Origin: JAJEAD01 sp965221555
GTDB lineage: Bacteria > Pseudomonadota > Gammaproteobacteria > HK1
DNA: 64,000 nucleotides
Assembly (NCBI GenBank): GCA_965221555.1
Contig: OZ244895.1
Location: 1-64,000 of the forward strand
Direction: 5' to 3'
Below are positions 33,910 to 42,691 of this stretch, in pieces. Each line of letters starts with the position of its first letter. Position 1 is the first letter of the stretch. The position numbers and the translations under genes are program-made. The notes under the pieces were generated by a model. The model saw nothing but the letters and a program-made list of their open reading frames with translations. It was not told the DNA's origin and did no database searches.

Positions 33910-35315
33910 GCGGGAACGCCGAACTCTGCTACCTCTCGATGGAGGAGGCGGGTGCCCTCCTGAGCGCCGGCGAGCTGTCGCCGGTGGAGCTGACGAAGGC
34001 CCACCTGGATCGCATCGAGGCCCTCGACGGACGGCTCCACAGCTACCTCCACGTCGCGCGCGAAGGGGCGCTCGAGAGCGCGCGTCGCGCGGAGAGAGAG
34101 CTCGGGCGGGGCGAGCGGCGCGGGCCGCTTCACGGCATTCCGGTCGCGCTCAAGGACATCTTCGACACCGCCGGCCTGCCCACCACCGGAGGCTCGCGCA
34201 TCTACCGCGACCGGGTCCCGCGCCGAAACGCCACCGTTGCCGCGCGTCTCGAAGCGGCGGGCGCCGTCCTGCTCGGCAAGCTCACCATGAGCGAGCTCGC
34301 GATGACCGGACCGCCCGGGTTCGGCGAAGAAGCCCGCAATCCCTGGAACCTTGACTGTGCCCCGGGCTGGTCGAGCAGCGGCTCGGGGGTGGCGGTTGCG
34401 GCGGGACTGTGCGCGGGCGCCTGCGGGTCGGATTCCGGCGGCTCGATCCGCTTCCCCGCCTCGTACAACAACGTCGTGGGACTGATGCCGACCTACGGTC
34501 GGGTGAGCCGGCACGGGGTGATTCCGCTCACCTGGTCGATCGACCACCTGGGACCCATGACCCGCTGCGTGGAAGACGCGGCCCTGATGCTCGCGGCGAT
34601 CGCCGGACACGATCCACTGGACCGGACCAGCTCCCGGGCGCCAGTCCCCGACTACCGGGCGGCGCTGCGCGAAGATGTCCGCGGCGTGAAGGTAGGCGTG
34701 CTCCGGCAAGGCTTCGAAGGCGCCGAGCCGGAGACCCGGACCGCGGTCGAGGGGGCGATCGCCGAGCTCGAGTCGCTCGGCGCGGTGATGGAAGAGGTGC
34801 GGGTGCCTCACTTCGAGGAGCTGCACATCGCCAACTGCATCCTCTACCTCTCGGAAGACTTCGCCATCTATCGCGAGACGCTGCAACGCCAAGCCGAGAG
34901 TCTTGGCCAGGTGTTTCGCATCTACACCTACATGGGCGGACTCTTCACCGCGGAGGAATACATCCAGGCCCAGCGCCTGCGCAGCCGCATCCGACGTGAA
35001 GTCGCCGCCCTCTTTGAACGAGTCGACCTCCTGGCGCTCCCCGCCGCGAGCGGCCCCGCGCAGCCCATCGCCGATTTCGATCCCTTCGGCCTCACCGACT
35101 CCGACCGCTCCGCGCCGCTCGAGATCTTCAACCTCGCCGCCTGCCCCGCGCTGTCCGTTCCCTGCGCGTTCAGCGCCTCGGGAATGCCCATCGGTCTGCA
35201 GCTCGCCGCCCGACCCTTCGACGAGGCGGGACTGCTCCGCGCGGCCTACACCCTCCAGCAACACCTCGGACTGCATCTGCGCCACCCCGACCTGTCGGGC
35301 GCGCAAGGGCAGTGA
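33906..35315 (+). CDS. Amidase (amidase-signature family)
   Basis: A 469-residue amidase-signature enzyme. The catalytic Lys83 is in VALKDIFDTAG; the cis-Ser lies in GWSSSGSG (156-160); the nucleophile is Ser180 in GSDSGGSIRFPAS. The full signature and length are normal. The substrate may be an allophanate-, carbamoyl- or aryl-acylamide-type compound; the small AtzG-like partner upstream is the pattern of AtzG-AtzE-type complexes. It is translationally coupled to that partner through an ATGA overlap. Confidence 0.9.
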   Translation: MSGNAELCYLSMEEAGALLSAGELSPVELTKAHLDRIEALDGRLHSYLHVAREGALESARRAERELGRGERRGPLHGIPVALKDIFDTAGLPTTGGSRIYRDRVPRRNATVAARLEAAGAVLLGKLTMSELAMTGPPGFGEEARNPWNLDCAPGWSSSGSGVAVAAGLCAGACGSDSGGSIRFPASYNNVVGLMPTYGRVSRHGVIPLTWSIDHLGPMTRCVEDAALMLAAIAGHDPLDRTSSRAPVPDYRAALREDVRGVKVGVLRQGFEGAEPETRTAVEGAIAELESLGAVMEEVRVPHFEELHIANCILYLSEDFAIYRETLQRQAESLGQVFRIYTYMGGLFTAEEYIQAQRLRSRIRREVAALFERVDLLALPAASGPAQPIADFDPFGLTDSDRSAPLEIFNLAACPALSVPCAFSASGMPIGLQLAARPFDEAGLLRAAYTLQQHLGLHLRHPDLSGAQGQ

Positions 35316-35423
35316 TGCGCTGATCCGAGCTCCGGGCCGCGAGGCGGATGATTCGCCGGGCGCGGGCGCACGGGTCGGGCACGCAGGCCGCCGCCGATTT
35401 GAATCTCGGTTTCGTCGACTCGC

Positions 35424-36158
35424 TCATCTCGAAAGCAGGCCCCCGTCGACCGTCTGGGCGCTGCCGGTGACGTAGTCGGCGAGCGGCGAAGACAGGAACA
35501 CGCAGACCCGGGCGATCTCCTCCGGCGTCGCGAAACGCCCGAGCGGGATTTCGTCGGTGTAGGCCTTTCGCACCGCCTCGGGCGCAATGGAGCGCAGCTT
35601 CGCGATAGCGTCCATCGCATCGACAATCATCGTGGTCTCGACCTCGCCGGGGCAGACCGCGTTGGCGCGCACGCCGCGGGGCGCGAGCTCGAGTGCGAGG
35701 GACTCCATGATGCGCAGCACCCCCGCCTTGGCGGCGGAGTAGGCGCTCCAGTAGGCGCCACTCTTGAGTCCCGCCTGCGACGAAATGAGGGTGATGGCGC
35801 CGTTATCCGCGATCCGGCGCGCGGCCTCGCGGGCGACGAGGAATGTGCCGACCAGGTTGATGTCGATGACCCGTCGAAACTCCGCGAGCGACTGCTCCGC
35901 CACCGGCGCCACCGAGACGACGCCCGCCGCGTGCACGACATCGCTCAAGGGTCCGCCCTCGACCGCCTGGTCGAAGGCGGCACGCACCGAGGCCTCGTCG
36001 CTCACGTCGCAGGCGATGACGCCTGGGCCGGGCGCCACGTCCACGCCGATGCTCTCGGCACCGTGACGCTCGAACTCACGGCGGATCGCGGCGCCGATGG
36101 CGCCGCTCGCGCCGGTGACAAGGGCGCGCCGTCCCGCAAGCAGTGCTCTCTGCGACAT
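35424..36158 (-). CDS. Short-chain dehydrogenase/reductase
   Basis: A 244-residue SDR. The Rossmann motif TGASGAIG follows residue 10; NAG is replaced by VVHAAGVVS; catalytic Ser is in LISSQAG and the Tyr/Lys pair in YWSAYSAAKAG. The C-terminus ends in the classical YVTGSAQTVDGGLLSR. I start at 36158 (MSQRALLAGRRALVTG); the longer frame upstream is not family-like. The NAD(P) preference probably favours NAD because an Asp is present at the end of beta-2 (IGVDVAPG). Substrate unknown. It is convergent with the amidase. Confidence 0.87.
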   Translation of the reverse strand: MSQRALLAGRRALVTGASGAIGAAIRREFERHGAESIGVDVAPGPGVIACDVSDEASVRAAFDQAVEGGPLSDVVHAAGVVSVAPVAEQSLAEFRRVIDINLVGTFLVAREAARRIADNGAITLISSQAGLKSGAYWSAYSAAKAGVLRIMESLALELAPRGVRANAVCPGEVETTMIVDAMDAIAKLRSIAPEAVRKAYTDEIPLGRFATPEEIARVCVFLSSPLADYVTGSAQTVDGGLLSR

Positions 36159-36244
36159 GGATTCGGCCTGTTCCGCTGGGGCACGTATTCCGGGGCGAGG
36201 GCGACAACCTGGAAAAGGTATCGCTTGTGAGCACCGTGCGTTGG

Positions 36245-37123
36245 TCAACCCGCTGAGGGTGGCGCCAGCTCCACCCAGCAGGGGCGATGGTCCGAGCCCC
36301 GCGCGGCCGTGTCCACCCACGCCGAAGCGACGCACGGCGCGAGTTCCCGGCTCACGAAACAGTAATCGAGGGTCATCTCTCGGCCCGGAAAGTGGGCAGG
36401 ACTCGGAGGTATCCAGGTGATCCGAGTCTCCCCGTGCTTCCTGGCAAGCGTCCAGCTGTCGACGAAAGCGCCCTCCTCCACCATCAGCCGATACCCCTCG
36501 CTCCCCGGCTCGCAGTTGAAATCCCCGAGCACCAGGGTCTCCGCCGGCATCGGCGGTGGCGCTTCGTCATTGTCCCACCGGTGTTCAGCCTGTAAGTAAT
36601 CTTCGTGCCCGCTCCAGGCGCCTCCGCCCGCCCGCGCCTCCCGGTAACACTGAAGCAACCGGGGAATCTGGATGCGCTGGTCCCGGTCCGACACCCCGAG
36701 ATGCAGGTTGTAGACCCGAAGCGGCCCGCACTCGGCGTCGATCACGCATTCAAGCGCGCCGGTATCCATGTTGAAGCCGCCTCCATTCACGAGCTTCGGC
36801 AGCACGAGCCGACGCACCGAGAGGATGGGGTGGCGCGAGAGCGTCATCGGCCCGAAGTGACGGCGGCGTCGCCGGCCCGCCCTTCCGTCGCGCACCTCCT
36901 CCGGCGCATCGACATCGAAGGCCGGGAAGTAGGCCCAATGGAAGTCCTCCAGGTGCCCCGCCAGGATCGCCGGCTGGTCGCACATCCCGCTTCGCTTCCA
37001 GAAGCGCTCCACCTCCTGAAACGCGATGATGTCCGCGCCCCGGACAGTATCGGCGATGCGCTCGAGGTCGATGCGTTCGTCCTGTCCCATCCCGAAGCGG
37101 ATGTTGTAAGTGACGATCTTCAT
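36245..37123 (-). CDS. Endonuclease/exonuclease/phosphatase family protein
   Basis: A 292-residue EEP-fold protein starting at MKIVTYNIRFG. Family motifs are in order: TYNIRF (Asn metal contact), IIAFQEVERF (Glu), VYNLHLGVSDRDQRIQI (His and Asn), LGDFNCEPGS (Asp/Asn pair), LDYCFVS (Asp) and GSDHRPCWVEL (terminal Asp-His). The fold covers nucleases, sphingomyelinases and phosphodiesterases. No signal peptide is visible. A phosphodiesterase acting on a small or lipid substrate is as likely as a nuclease. Its upstream neighbour is a poorly structured 600-base gap. Confidence 0.85.
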   Translation of the reverse strand: MKIVTYNIRFGMGQDERIDLERIADTVRGADIIAFQEVERFWKRSGMCDQPAILAGHLEDFHWAYFPAFDVDAPEEVRDGRAGRRRRRHFGPMTLSRHPILSVRRLVLPKLVNGGGFNMDTGALECVIDAECGPLRVYNLHLGVSDRDQRIQIPRLLQCYREARAGGGAWSGHEDYLQAEHRWDNDEAPPPMPAETLVLGDFNCEPGSEGYRLMVEEGAFVDSWTLARKHGETRITWIPPSPAHFPGREMTLDYCFVSRELAPCVASAWVDTAARGSDHRPCWVELAPPSAG

Positions 37124-37719
37124 GAGAGGTACCAACGCGACCCTGCGGCTTCCCGTGCCGGAGCATAGCGGAAGCACGGAGAGTGCGTGGGAGGGTAGCG
37201 CCTGAAGCGCTCAAACCTCGAAGTTTCGCGCCGACGAGCAGCCCGTTGTATGACGTTTGGAATGCAGTAGACCACTATCTCGACGCCGCCAACACGCGCC
37301 GGATGGAGATGCCACCTCGCCGACTGCGAACGCGCCGAGTGAATGCTTCCCGACAGCGGTGGTGCCCCCCCCATATTGCGCATCGCCGACGCCGTTTACG
37401 ACATCCTGAGCGCCATCCAGAGGGTTTGAGCCACGATGTTGCAAAAGCTCTGGTCTTGTCGAGGCTGGCAGGAGTGCTGGCAAATCAGCCAGGATTCGTG
37501 CGGATGCACTTGAGGACGCAGGCGCAGTTCCGCAAGAACAAGATTCCTGTTACTTTCCGTTGTGATTCTACGCTCACGCTTTCGCTCCACTGGGACAGGC
37601 AGAACCTTGCGCGCGAGGCATTCGCAAGGGATGTGGTCAGATCTATGTAATCGGGTTCGCGGTTCCCCCGGCGACCGGGGAAACGAGCTGATGATGGTCG
37701 AGTGCTTGGCAGGCGACAC
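37124..37719. other. AT-richer intergenic tract with no recognised gene
   Basis: Six hundred bases whose composition is visibly less GC-rich than its flanks. A plus-strand frame is open from about 37183 to 37650, but its product (ending LSLHWDRQNLAREAFARDVVRSM) matches no family I know and its start lacks an SD. The tract probably came with the nucleotidyltransferase next to it and may hold decayed genes. Confidence 0.4.
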
Positions 37720-38103
37720 ATGAGTTCGTACGACTCCGTTGATTCGGTAACGGCCAAGGCCGTGGACATTTTTCTATCACGTCTGCCGATCACGCGGTTG
37801 CCACCGGTCAAGCGGGCGTTGCTCTACGGCAGCCGCGCCAGGGGCGACTTCCGGCAAGAGAGCGATGTCGATGTTGCCATCATCTTGAAGGGAGCGAGAC
37901 CAGCGGCAGAGAGTCTTCTGAATCTGCACTTCCTGCTGGCCGACGCAGAATGGAATGCTCTGGATGAAACGGAGCTTCGGGTTTCCGCATGGCCGGTGTG
38001 GGAGGACGAACTTGCGAATCCGGAACGCACGCGCAATCCAGATTTCTTCCATAACGTGACAACGGAGGGTATCGAGTGGAAGTGGCGGCGGCATGAATCC
38101 TGA
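37720..38103 (+). CDS. MNT-type nucleotidyltransferase (HEPN-MNT antitoxin-like)
   Basis: A 127-residue protein beginning MSSYDSVDSV. The minimal nucleotidyltransferase signature is intact: LLYGSRARGDFRQESDVDVAIIL, with the GS and the Asp-x-Asp pair of MntA-type proteins. Such proteins neutralise HEPN ribonuclease toxins by adenylylation. The expected HEPN gene would start right here, and a short frame beginning MNPEQH overlaps the stop, but it ends after 36 residues. The module appears degraded. Lower GC suggests recent transfer. Confidence 0.75.
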   Translation: MSSYDSVDSVTAKAVDIFLSRLPITRLPPVKRALLYGSRARGDFRQESDVDVAIILKGARPAAESLLNLHFLLADAEWNALDETELRVSAWPVWEDELANPERTRNPDFFHNVTTEGIEWKWRRHES

Positions 38104-38203
38104 ACAACACATGCGGAACTCGCTCGGCAAAGACCACATAGTGATCCGCGCGGCACGTATCCGTGGCTTCAAGCGCCTCGACAGGTCGGAGCTCCACGCA
38201 TGA
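38093..38203 (+). pseudogene. Truncated HEPN-like remnant
   Basis: A 36-residue frame starting at 38093, overlapping the nucleotidyltransferase stop by 11 bases, the usual MNT-HEPN junction. It starts MNPEQHMRNSLGKDHIVIRA and ends at TGA 38201. HEPN partners are about 110-140 residues with an Rx4-6H motif, which is not visible here. I read it as what is left of the toxin gene; the evidence is position only. It could instead be a chance ORF. Confidence 0.4.
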
Positions 38204-38376
38204 TGCCAGCGGGCCGGAGCCGGCGTGGACGATCTGGCGTATTCGCGCGTTGCCCGGCATGGTCGCGATCATTTCTTGCATCGGATCGCGAATCCAGGTG
38301 CCTGAAAGTGCAGGGAATTCTACAAGACCCGGAAATACGCTAAGCTGATTCCCCCCCGGACGATGAGGAGGTCCCC

Positions 38377-39183
38377 ATGGCCACGAAGCTGCGTTACTTG
38401 CATCACCCCGCGTCCCAGCCGTGCCGCTCGGCACGGCAGTTCATGGTCGAGAACGACATCCCCTTCGAGGACGAGGTCATCGACATCACCACGAACATCA
38501 ACGAGACGCAGGAGTTCAGAGACACGTACAACCCCACTGGGCAGGTGCCGATCCTGGTCGACGGGGATTTCACGGTGTGGGAGAACGTCGCAATCGGGCG
38601 CTACCTCCACGAGAAGTTCGAGTGCCCCAGCCACTGGTTCGGCTCCACGCTGCGCGAGCGCGCGCAGATCAACCAGTTCGTGCAGTGGTACGCCTACACG
38701 CTGCGCCTCGGCGGCGGCGCCTTCCACTGGACGATCTTCGCGCCCTTCATCTACGGCGACGACAAGGACTTCACCGCGGAGCGCAGGAAGGGCTATCACG
38801 TCCTCTACGAGTCCATGAGCGTAATGGAGAACTACTGGCTCAAGGATCGCGACTATTGCTGCGGCGACGAGGTGAGCTACGCCGATCTCGCCGCCTTCCA
38901 CGAGTTCGTGTCCCACGATGCCGGCAAGATCATTCCGGATCGGGTCTGGGATAAGCACCCCCGCATCAAGGCCTGGTTCGACCGGATGTCGGCTCGGCCC
39001 GCCAACCAGGTGGTGAGCGGCTGGCAGTACGAGGCGGTGGGCAAGATCCTGGCCGGCGAGCTCAAGGTCGAGTTCAGCCGTCGCACCGCGGTGCTGAAGG
39101 GCACCGAAGCCTACGGCGGGCACAACCACGGCATCCCGCACCTGGGAGAGTCGGACGACTACATCGCCCGAGTGGAGGCCTGA
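38377..39183 (+). CDS. Glutathione S-transferase family protein
   Basis: A 268-residue protein. GAGGAGG lies five bases before the ATG. The N-terminal thioredoxin-like domain reads LRYLHHPASQPCRSARQFMV, with Ser/Cys in the active-site turn, then NPTGQVPILVDGDFTVWENVAIGRYL, the glutathione-binding cis-Pro and Glu-Asn/Ser pattern. The C-terminal helical domain follows, with a tail of about 40 residues (TAVLKGTEAYGGHNHGIPH) beyond common theta-type GSTs. It is the first gene of a plus-strand series that leads into CmcJ-type and hydantoinase genes. Its Cys is encoded by TGC, unlike the GST at 24963. Confidence 0.87.
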   Translation: MATKLRYLHHPASQPCRSARQFMVENDIPFEDEVIDITTNINETQEFRDTYNPTGQVPILVDGDFTVWENVAIGRYLHEKFECPSHWFGSTLRERAQINQFVQWYAYTLRLGGGAFHWTIFAPFIYGDDKDFTAERRKGYHVLYESMSVMENYWLKDRDYCCGDEVSYADLAAFHEFVSHDAGKIIPDRVWDKHPRIKAWFDRMSARPANQVVSGWQYEAVGKILAGELKVEFSRRTAVLKGTEAYGGHNHGIPHLGESDDYIARVEA

Positions 39184-39298
39184 ATCGCCACCGCGCGATG
39201 GATCCGGGGGCAGGGACGCCTCCCACCCTGGGGCGAAACGCCACTTCGCGCCGAAGCCGGGCATCGCGCACCCCTCTTCCCCCCCGCGAGGTTGTTCG

Positions 39299-40294
39299 AT
39301 GGGCTCGATACGAGAAGTTCGAAGCGACGCGATGCGTAGCGGAGAGTTCACGTACCTGGCGGCGTCGGTGGAGAGTTCGCTCTACCGCAACGGCAAGGTG
39401 TTCATGCACCGGGACGGCGACGGTAACGACAGCCACTGGGAGGGGGCGGAGCCTGTAAAGCGGCGGATGCCGGTCGGCGATGCGCGAAACCTGACGGGGC
39501 GGCAGCGCCCCGCCCTCGACGCCAACGGCTTCGAGCTGGTGGAAGAAGCGACGGCACCGTTGGACTTCGATTTCCTCGACGACGATCGGATCGTGCGCGA
39601 CTATTACCCGCACTGTGCCGAGATCGTGCGAGAGGCGTGCGGCGCCCGCACCGTCGCGGCCTTCGACCACAACATTCGATCGGCGTCCGGCAACCGGAGC
39701 CAGCGCCGCGTTGCGGGCGGGCAACGGGTGCAGCCGCCGATCTACATGGTGCATGGCGACTACACGCTCACCAGCGGGCCCCGCCGTCTGCGAGATCTGG
39801 CACAGCCACCCACCGGCAACGACACCTATCGCCGCCTGCTCCCGCAAGGAGCCTCCCTCCTGTCGGAGGCCGCGGTGGCAGACGCTCTCGGGGAGGGCCG
39901 CTTCGCGCTCGTCAACGTCTGGCGCAACATCGCCCGGGAGCCGGTCGCCACCCATCCGCTGGCGCTCTGCGATGCGGCCAGCGTGCATCCGGACGATCTG
40001 GTGGTGTTCGAAGTCCACTACCGCGATCGGGTCGGCGAAAACTACCTGGCGAAGCATTCCGACAATCATCGCTGGTGCTTCTATCCCGCCATGACCGGCG
40101 ACGAGGCGCTGCTGATCAAGCAGTGGGATTCCGCCGGTGGAATGGCGCGCTCCCAGGGCGCACGGGCGGATTCCGAAAGCCCCGACGCGCCCTGCACGTT
40201 CAGCTTCCACACCGCCTTCGAAGACCCGATGACGCAACCCGATGCCCCCGATCGCTGGAGCATCGAGGTGCGCTGCGTCGCGCTCTACGAGTAG
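39299..40294 (+). CDS. CmcJ/NvfI family oxidoreductase-like protein
   Basis: A 331-residue protein resembling the CmcJ/NvfI family of putative Fe(II)/2-oxoglutarate-type enzymes. Landmarks: AFDHNIRSAS with a conserved His, PPIYMVHGDYTLTSG, FALVNVWRNI, LALCDAASVHPDDL, and DNHRWCFYPAMTGDEALLIKQWDS followed by FSFHTAFEDP and SIEVRC. In fungi and actinomycetes such proteins act in secondary metabolism; their bacterial role is unclear. An alternative start is ATG at 39332. It lies between a GST and a hydantoinase pair on the same strand. Confidence 0.78.
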   Translation: MGSIREVRSDAMRSGEFTYLAASVESSLYRNGKVFMHRDGDGNDSHWEGAEPVKRRMPVGDARNLTGRQRPALDANGFELVEEATAPLDFDFLDDDRIVRDYYPHCAEIVREACGARTVAAFDHNIRSASGNRSQRRVAGGQRVQPPIYMVHGDYTLTSGPRRLRDLAQPPTGNDTYRRLLPQGASLLSEAAVADALGEGRFALVNVWRNIAREPVATHPLALCDAASVHPDDLVVFEVHYRDRVGENYLAKHSDNHRWCFYPAMTGDEALLIKQWDSAGGMARSQGARADSESPDAPCTFSFHTAFEDPMTQPDAPDRWSIEVRCVALYE

Positions 40295-40305
40295 CCGGCC
40301 TGGCT

Positions 40306-40400
40306 CGCCGACTCACGAAGCGAGGGTGGCTGGCTGTCGGCAGAGGCAAGGGCGTTTGCTTGTCAGGGCGCGCCGGCGTACTTCGATAGTACCGTCACGA
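40306..40400. repeat. Partial R2 repeat
   Basis: Contains GACTCACGAAGCGAGGG, GGCAAGGGCGTTTGC and GCGCCGGCGTACTTCGATAGTA, which parallel the R2 blocks at 31695-31770. The right end of R2 is not found. It lies in the leader of the second hydantoinase pair. Confidence 0.5.
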
Positions 40401-40488
40401 ACCCGGGCCGCTTTCGGCATCGCTCATGACGGCGGATGCGCGTCCGCGGCCGTGAGTCGGAGCCACAGGACGAAAGAAAGGCAGATGC

Positions 40489-42552
40489 ATGGCTGATAAC
40501 GGAACCCGTTACCGGGTCGGGGTGGACATCGGCGGAACCTTCACCGACTTCTGCGCCTTCGACGAGCACACGGGCCAGGTGCACGCGCTCAAGGTGCTCT
40601 CCACTCCGCAAACCCCGGGACGCGAGGTGAGCGAGGGGCTTGCGCAGCTCGAAGAGCGCTTCTCGGTCTCCCCGGCGGAGATCGGCTGCTTCACCCACGG
40701 CACCACGGTAGGCGTCAACACCGTCATCACGAAGCAGGGGATCCGGCTCTGCCTCTTCGCCACCGAGCGCTTCGTCGACGTACTGGAGATCGCCCGGCTG
40801 AAGATGCCGGATCCCTACAACCTCAAGTCGCGCCGACCCGACCCTCTGGTGCCCAAGGACCGGGTACTGCCGGTACGAGAGCGCATGCGCAGCGACGGCC
40901 ACCCCGACACCCCGGTCGATGAGCGCAGCGTGGCCGAGGCGGTCGCGCGCGCCCGCGCGCTCGGGGCGCAGGGCGTCGTCATCGCCCTCATCAACGCCTA
41001 CCGCAACCCGGCGCACGAGCGGGAAGTGGCGGCGCTAGTGCGCCGCTTCGCCCCGGAGCTCGCGGTGTTCCAATCCAGCGAAGTGTGGTCGATCGTGCGC
41101 GAGTACGAGCGCACCGTCACCGCGGTAATCCACGGGTACGTGCAACCCCGCGTAAGCCGCTATCTCGACTCCCTGCAGGCGGCGCTCCGCGAAGCCGGGG
41201 TGCCAGCGCCCGCGCTCGTCACCAAGTCGAACGGCGGGGTCATGAGCGCGGAGCAGGGCAAGACGGCCTGCGCTCAGATGCTGCTGTCCGGCACCGCGTC
41301 CGGCGTCATCGGCGCGAGCCATGTCGCGGGGCTCGCCGGCTTTCCGAATGCGATCAGCTTCGACGTGGGCGGCACCAGCGCCGATGTCGCCTTCATTCGC
41401 GACGCCCGTCCGCAGTACGGCATCGGCGAGATGGTCGGAGGCTACCCGGTCTACATCCCGAGTGTCTCGGTGACCTCGATCGGCGCCGGAGGCGGCTCGA
41501 TCGCGTGGCGCGACGATCTCGGAACGCTGCGGGTCGGCCCGCAGAGCGCGGGCGCGGACCCGGGCCCCGCCTGCTACGGGCGGGGCGGCCGACGCGCCAC
41601 CCTCACCGACGCCTTTGTGGCGCTCGGCTACGTGGGCGCGGTGGACATCGGCTACCGCGCGGTGCGGGTGGATACCGAGGCGGCCCGCCACGCGGTGGAG
41701 ACCCTCGCGACGCCGCTCGACATGTCGGTCGAGGAGGCGGGGGAATCGATCCTGCGCATCGCGGTGTCGGGCATGTACCTGGAGGTGAGCAAGCTGATGT
41801 CGGCCCGGGGCGTGGACCCGCGCGACCATGCCCTGCTCGCCTTCGGCGGCGCGGGACCGATGACCGCCTGCTTCCTCGCCGAGGAGCTCGGTTTGCGCGA
41901 CGTGGTTGTGCCGGCGACGCCCGGAGTCCTGAGCGCGCTCGGGGGTCTCATCGCCGACCTCAAGAACGACTTCATCAAGACCGTCTACCTGGACCTCGAA
42001 GAAACCGGCGCCGCCGGGTCGATCCGCAAGGAACTCGCGGCGCTGCGCGACCTGGGCGCGCGCTGGCTGCACGACGAGCAGGGATACACGGGAGAGCCGC
42101 AGTTTCTGTGCTCCGCCGACATGCGCTACCGGGGCCAGGCCTTCGAGATCGAGACCGATCTCGATGCGGTGGCGATCGAGAATGGCGACCTCGAAGCCCT
42201 CGCCAACGCCTTTCACGACGCCCACCAGAAGCTCTACCGCCACTCGGAGCGCGGCGCGCCGGTGCAGATCATCAACCTGCGCCTGGTCGCGGTGGGACGC
42301 ACGCCCAAACCGGAGTTCACCCGCGAGGTGGAACACGAGCGGCGTGCCGAGCCGGAGCGGCGTGTATCGATCTACGCGCAGGGCCGCCACCGACAAGCGC
42401 CCCTGTTCCTGCGCCGGCGGCTGAACCCGGGCGATCGCATCGAAGGCCCCGCAGTGGTCGCCCAGGAAGACACCACGGTGTGCGTGGCCGCGGGCTTCAC
42501 CGGCCGGGTGGACGGCTACCGCAACCTGCTGGTACATCGCGAGAGCGATTGA
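40489..42552 (+). CDS. Hydantoinase A / 5-oxoprolinase alpha subunit family
   Basis: A 687-residue ATP-binding subunit. Motifs: VGVDIGGTFTDFCAFD near the start, TKSNGGVMSAEQGK, FDVGGTSADVAFI, SIGAGGGSIAWRDD, and RRATLTDAFVALGYVG. It forms a two-gene unit with the HyuB at 42688. Sequence differs widely from the HyuA at 17026, so the two pairs probably act on different compounds. The C-terminal third (DMRYRGQAFEIETDL) is the oxoprolinase-specific domain. An AAAGG stretch is nine bases upstream of the start. Confidence 0.9.
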   Translation: MADNGTRYRVGVDIGGTFTDFCAFDEHTGQVHALKVLSTPQTPGREVSEGLAQLEERFSVSPAEIGCFTHGTTVGVNTVITKQGIRLCLFATERFVDVLEIARLKMPDPYNLKSRRPDPLVPKDRVLPVRERMRSDGHPDTPVDERSVAEAVARARALGAQGVVIALINAYRNPAHEREVAALVRRFAPELAVFQSSEVWSIVREYERTVTAVIHGYVQPRVSRYLDSLQAALREAGVPAPALVTKSNGGVMSAEQGKTACAQMLLSGTASGVIGASHVAGLAGFPNAISFDVGGTSADVAFIRDARPQYGIGEMVGGYPVYIPSVSVTSIGAGGGSIAWRDDLGTLRVGPQSAGADPGPACYGRGGRRATLTDAFVALGYVGAVDIGYRAVRVDTEAARHAVETLATPLDMSVEEAGESILRIAVSGMYLEVSKLMSARGVDPRDHALLAFGGAGPMTACFLAEELGLRDVVVPATPGVLSALGGLIADLKNDFIKTVYLDLEETGAAGSIRKELAALRDLGARWLHDEQGYTGEPQFLCSADMRYRGQAFEIETDLDAVAIENGDLEALANAFHDAHQKLYRHSERGAPVQIINLRLVAVGRTPKPEFTREVEHERRAEPERRVSIYAQGRHRQAPLFLRRRLNPGDRIEGPAVVAQEDTTVCVAAGFTGRVDGYRNLLVHRESD

Positions 42553-42564
42553 CCTGGTCCCTTC

Positions 42565-42583
42565 AGCCCGGACGTTTCACCGA
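42565..42583. repeat. Solo R1 terminal repeat
   Basis: AGCCCGGACGTTTCACCGA, one mismatch from the R1 left end, 13 bases after the HyuA stop. The R1 interior and right end do not follow. It is either the scar of an excised or decayed element or a separate use of the end sequence. Confidence 0.6.
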
Positions 42584-42631
42584 GGCATCGAGAAATCAGC
42601 AAGTGAACGACAACCGATCAAGGGGAAATCC

Positions 42632-42691
42632 ATGCGAACGGCAATACTCGGGGCCGACCTGAGCCAAACCGGTTCGGACCGTCACCTATGA
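42632..42691 (+). CDS. Nineteen-codon leader ORF coupled to HyuB
   Basis: Codes for MRTAILGADLSQTGSDRHL. AAGGGG lies six bases before its ATG, and its TGA overlaps the ATG of HyuB as ATGA. HyuB itself has no good SD, so ribosomes finishing this leader probably start HyuB. No run of a single amino acid is present that would suggest attenuation. It is too short for homology evidence. Confidence 0.45.
   Translation: MRTAILGADLSQTGSDRHL

Noticed and set aside
37183..37650. A 155-codon plus-strand frame.
   Set aside because: No SD, no recognised family and repeated basic-residue text typical of a random frame; listed only as a gap.
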